Position numbers and translations under genes: made by a program. Below are positions 7,254-8,046 of a stretch of DNA of 8,046 nucleotides, piece after piece. Position 1 is the stretch's first letter; each line of letters starts with the position of its first letter. This DNA is from Flavisolibacter sp. GTDB lineage: Bacteria; Bacteroidota; Bacteroidia; Chitinophagales; Chitinophagaceae. The notes under the pieces were generated by a model that worked only from the letters and a program-made list of their open reading frames with translations, did no database searches and was not told the DNA's origin. The stretch lies in assembly GCA_025936195.1 (NCBI GenBank), contig JAICTW010000091.1, positions 1-8,046 of the forward strand. The letters run 5' to 3'.

Positions 7254-8046
7254 ATGCCGGTACGCCTTCGCATCACCCTTATCTTCTCACTTCTTGTTTT
7301 TGTGATCCTGAGTATTGTGTGCTCAGGCATTTATTATTTTTCTTATCAGGCCCGCATCAATAATATCAAAACAAGACTGACCAACAGGGCCATTACCACG
7401 GCAAGATTATTAAGTCAAAAAGAGATATTTGACAGGGCTTTGATTCAGCGGATTGATTCTTCCACTACACTTGCTTTGAAGAATAAAACCGTTCAGGCTT
7501 ACGATTATCAAAACAAAAGGATTTACCGCTACAGCGATCTTCCCAATGACACGCTTCATATTGATGAATCCATTTTAGATGATACAAGAGTAAAAGGAAC
7601 GGTGTTTTTTACAGAAGGCGACAAAGAAGCAGTGGCTTATCATTATACCGATAATAATGCACGGATGGTGATCATTGCTGCCGGCGAAGATGAGGAAGGC
7701 AAGAACAATCTTTACACTCTTTCCCGCATATTATTACTGAGCTTTTTTGTAGGAAATATTTTTGTTTTGATCAGCGGCTACTTTTTCTCGAGGGGATTAT
7801 TGCTGCCGGTGAAAAAAATATCGGAAGAAGTGGCGGAGATCTCTGCCCAAAATCTAGCACGGCGCATAAAGACCAGCAACACCAAAGATGAATGGCACCA
7901 GCTTTCTGTAACCTTGAACGATCTGCTGAACGGATTGCAGGAAAGCTTCGAGATGCAGAGAAGGTTTATCTCCAATGCCTCGCACGAATTATCAACACCG
8001 CTGACTGCCATTTCAAGCCAGTTGGAAGTAAGCCTTCAAAGAGAAA
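7254..8046 (+). CDS. Membrane sensor histidine kinase, C-terminus beyond window
   Basis: The open frame from ATG 7254 to the window's right edge gives 264 residues. Segments in order: a first membrane helix (about 7-29, ITLIFSLLVFVILSIV...), an extracytoplasmic sensor region of about 125 residues (30-155) with no recognised domain, a second membrane helix (about 157-179), a HAMP linker (about 180-232, with LLLPVKKISEEV), and the start of the HisKA domain with the H-box SNASHELSTPLTAI, where H244 is the phosphorylated histidine. The ATPase (HATPase_c) domain would lie to the right, outside the window. The usual arginine of SHELRTPL is a serine, a variant I associate with Bacteroidota kinases. 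The gene starts 3 bp after the response-regulator stop codon, so the two form a cognate pair. The overall layout matches the CusS/QseC-like class of kinases with a periplasmic loop; the ligand is unknown. Confidence 0.94.
   Translation, partial: MPVRLRITLIFSLLVFVILSIVCSGIYYFSYQARINNIKTRLTNRAITTARLLSQKEIFDRALIQRIDSSTTLALKNKTVQAYDYQNKRIYRYSDLPNDTLHIDESILDDTRVKGTVFFTEGDKEAVAYHYTDNNARMVIIAAGEDEEGKNNLYTLSRILLLSFFVGNIFVLISGYFFSRGLLLPVKKISEEVAEISAQNLARRIKTSNTKDEWHQLSVTLNDLLNGLQESFEMQRRFISNASHELSTPLTAISSQLEVSLQRE

Noticed and set aside
7778..8011. Minus-strand frame of 77 codons
   Set aside because: It is the antisense shadow of the HAMP/HisKA part of the histidine kinase.

Overview
The window looks like a piece of a Bacteroidota chromosome, most likely of the Chitinophagaceae/Sphingobacteriia type. 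This is inferred from the moderately AT-rich DNA, the lack of Shine-Dalgarno sequences before clear start codons, and protein styles typical of that phylum: a secreted TPR protein, a tandem-domain universal stress protein, an OmpR-type regulator with a kinase whose H-box reads SHELSTPL, and a haloacid dehalogenase-like protein of the 'DVxET' type. No rRNA, tRNA, CRISPR array, insertion sequence or phage gene was seen.

Left third (1-2741, minus strand): one uninterrupted reading frame of 913 codons that runs off the left edge. It encodes the N-terminal part of a Tc-toxin B-component-like protein: an SpvB domain, then FG-GAP/VCBS-type DxNGDxxxD repeats, then a TcB middle region. This is the most notable gene here. 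Its C-terminus, where a TcC/Rhs-type shell and variable toxin would lie, and any TcA partner are outside the window. A gene-free stretch of about 375 bp (2742-3118) precedes it.

Middle (3119-6422, all minus strand): a cytoplasmic HAD-superfamily hydrolase related to type II haloacid dehalogenases; a strong GC-rich hairpin terminator at 3863-3890; an exported TPR-repeat protein; and a two-domain universal stress protein. The stress protein and the TPR protein are 35 bp apart on the same strand and probably form one transcription unit that ends at the hairpin. The HAD gene lies beyond the hairpin and probably has its own promoter.

Right (6555-8046, plus strand): an OmpR/PhoB-family response regulator followed after 3 bp by a membrane histidine kinase that runs off the right edge, forming a two-component operon. 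It is transcribed divergently from the stress-protein/TPR unit across a 132-bp intergenic region that carries short inverted repeats. The regulator may therefore control the stress-protein unit as well as itself, but this is inference.
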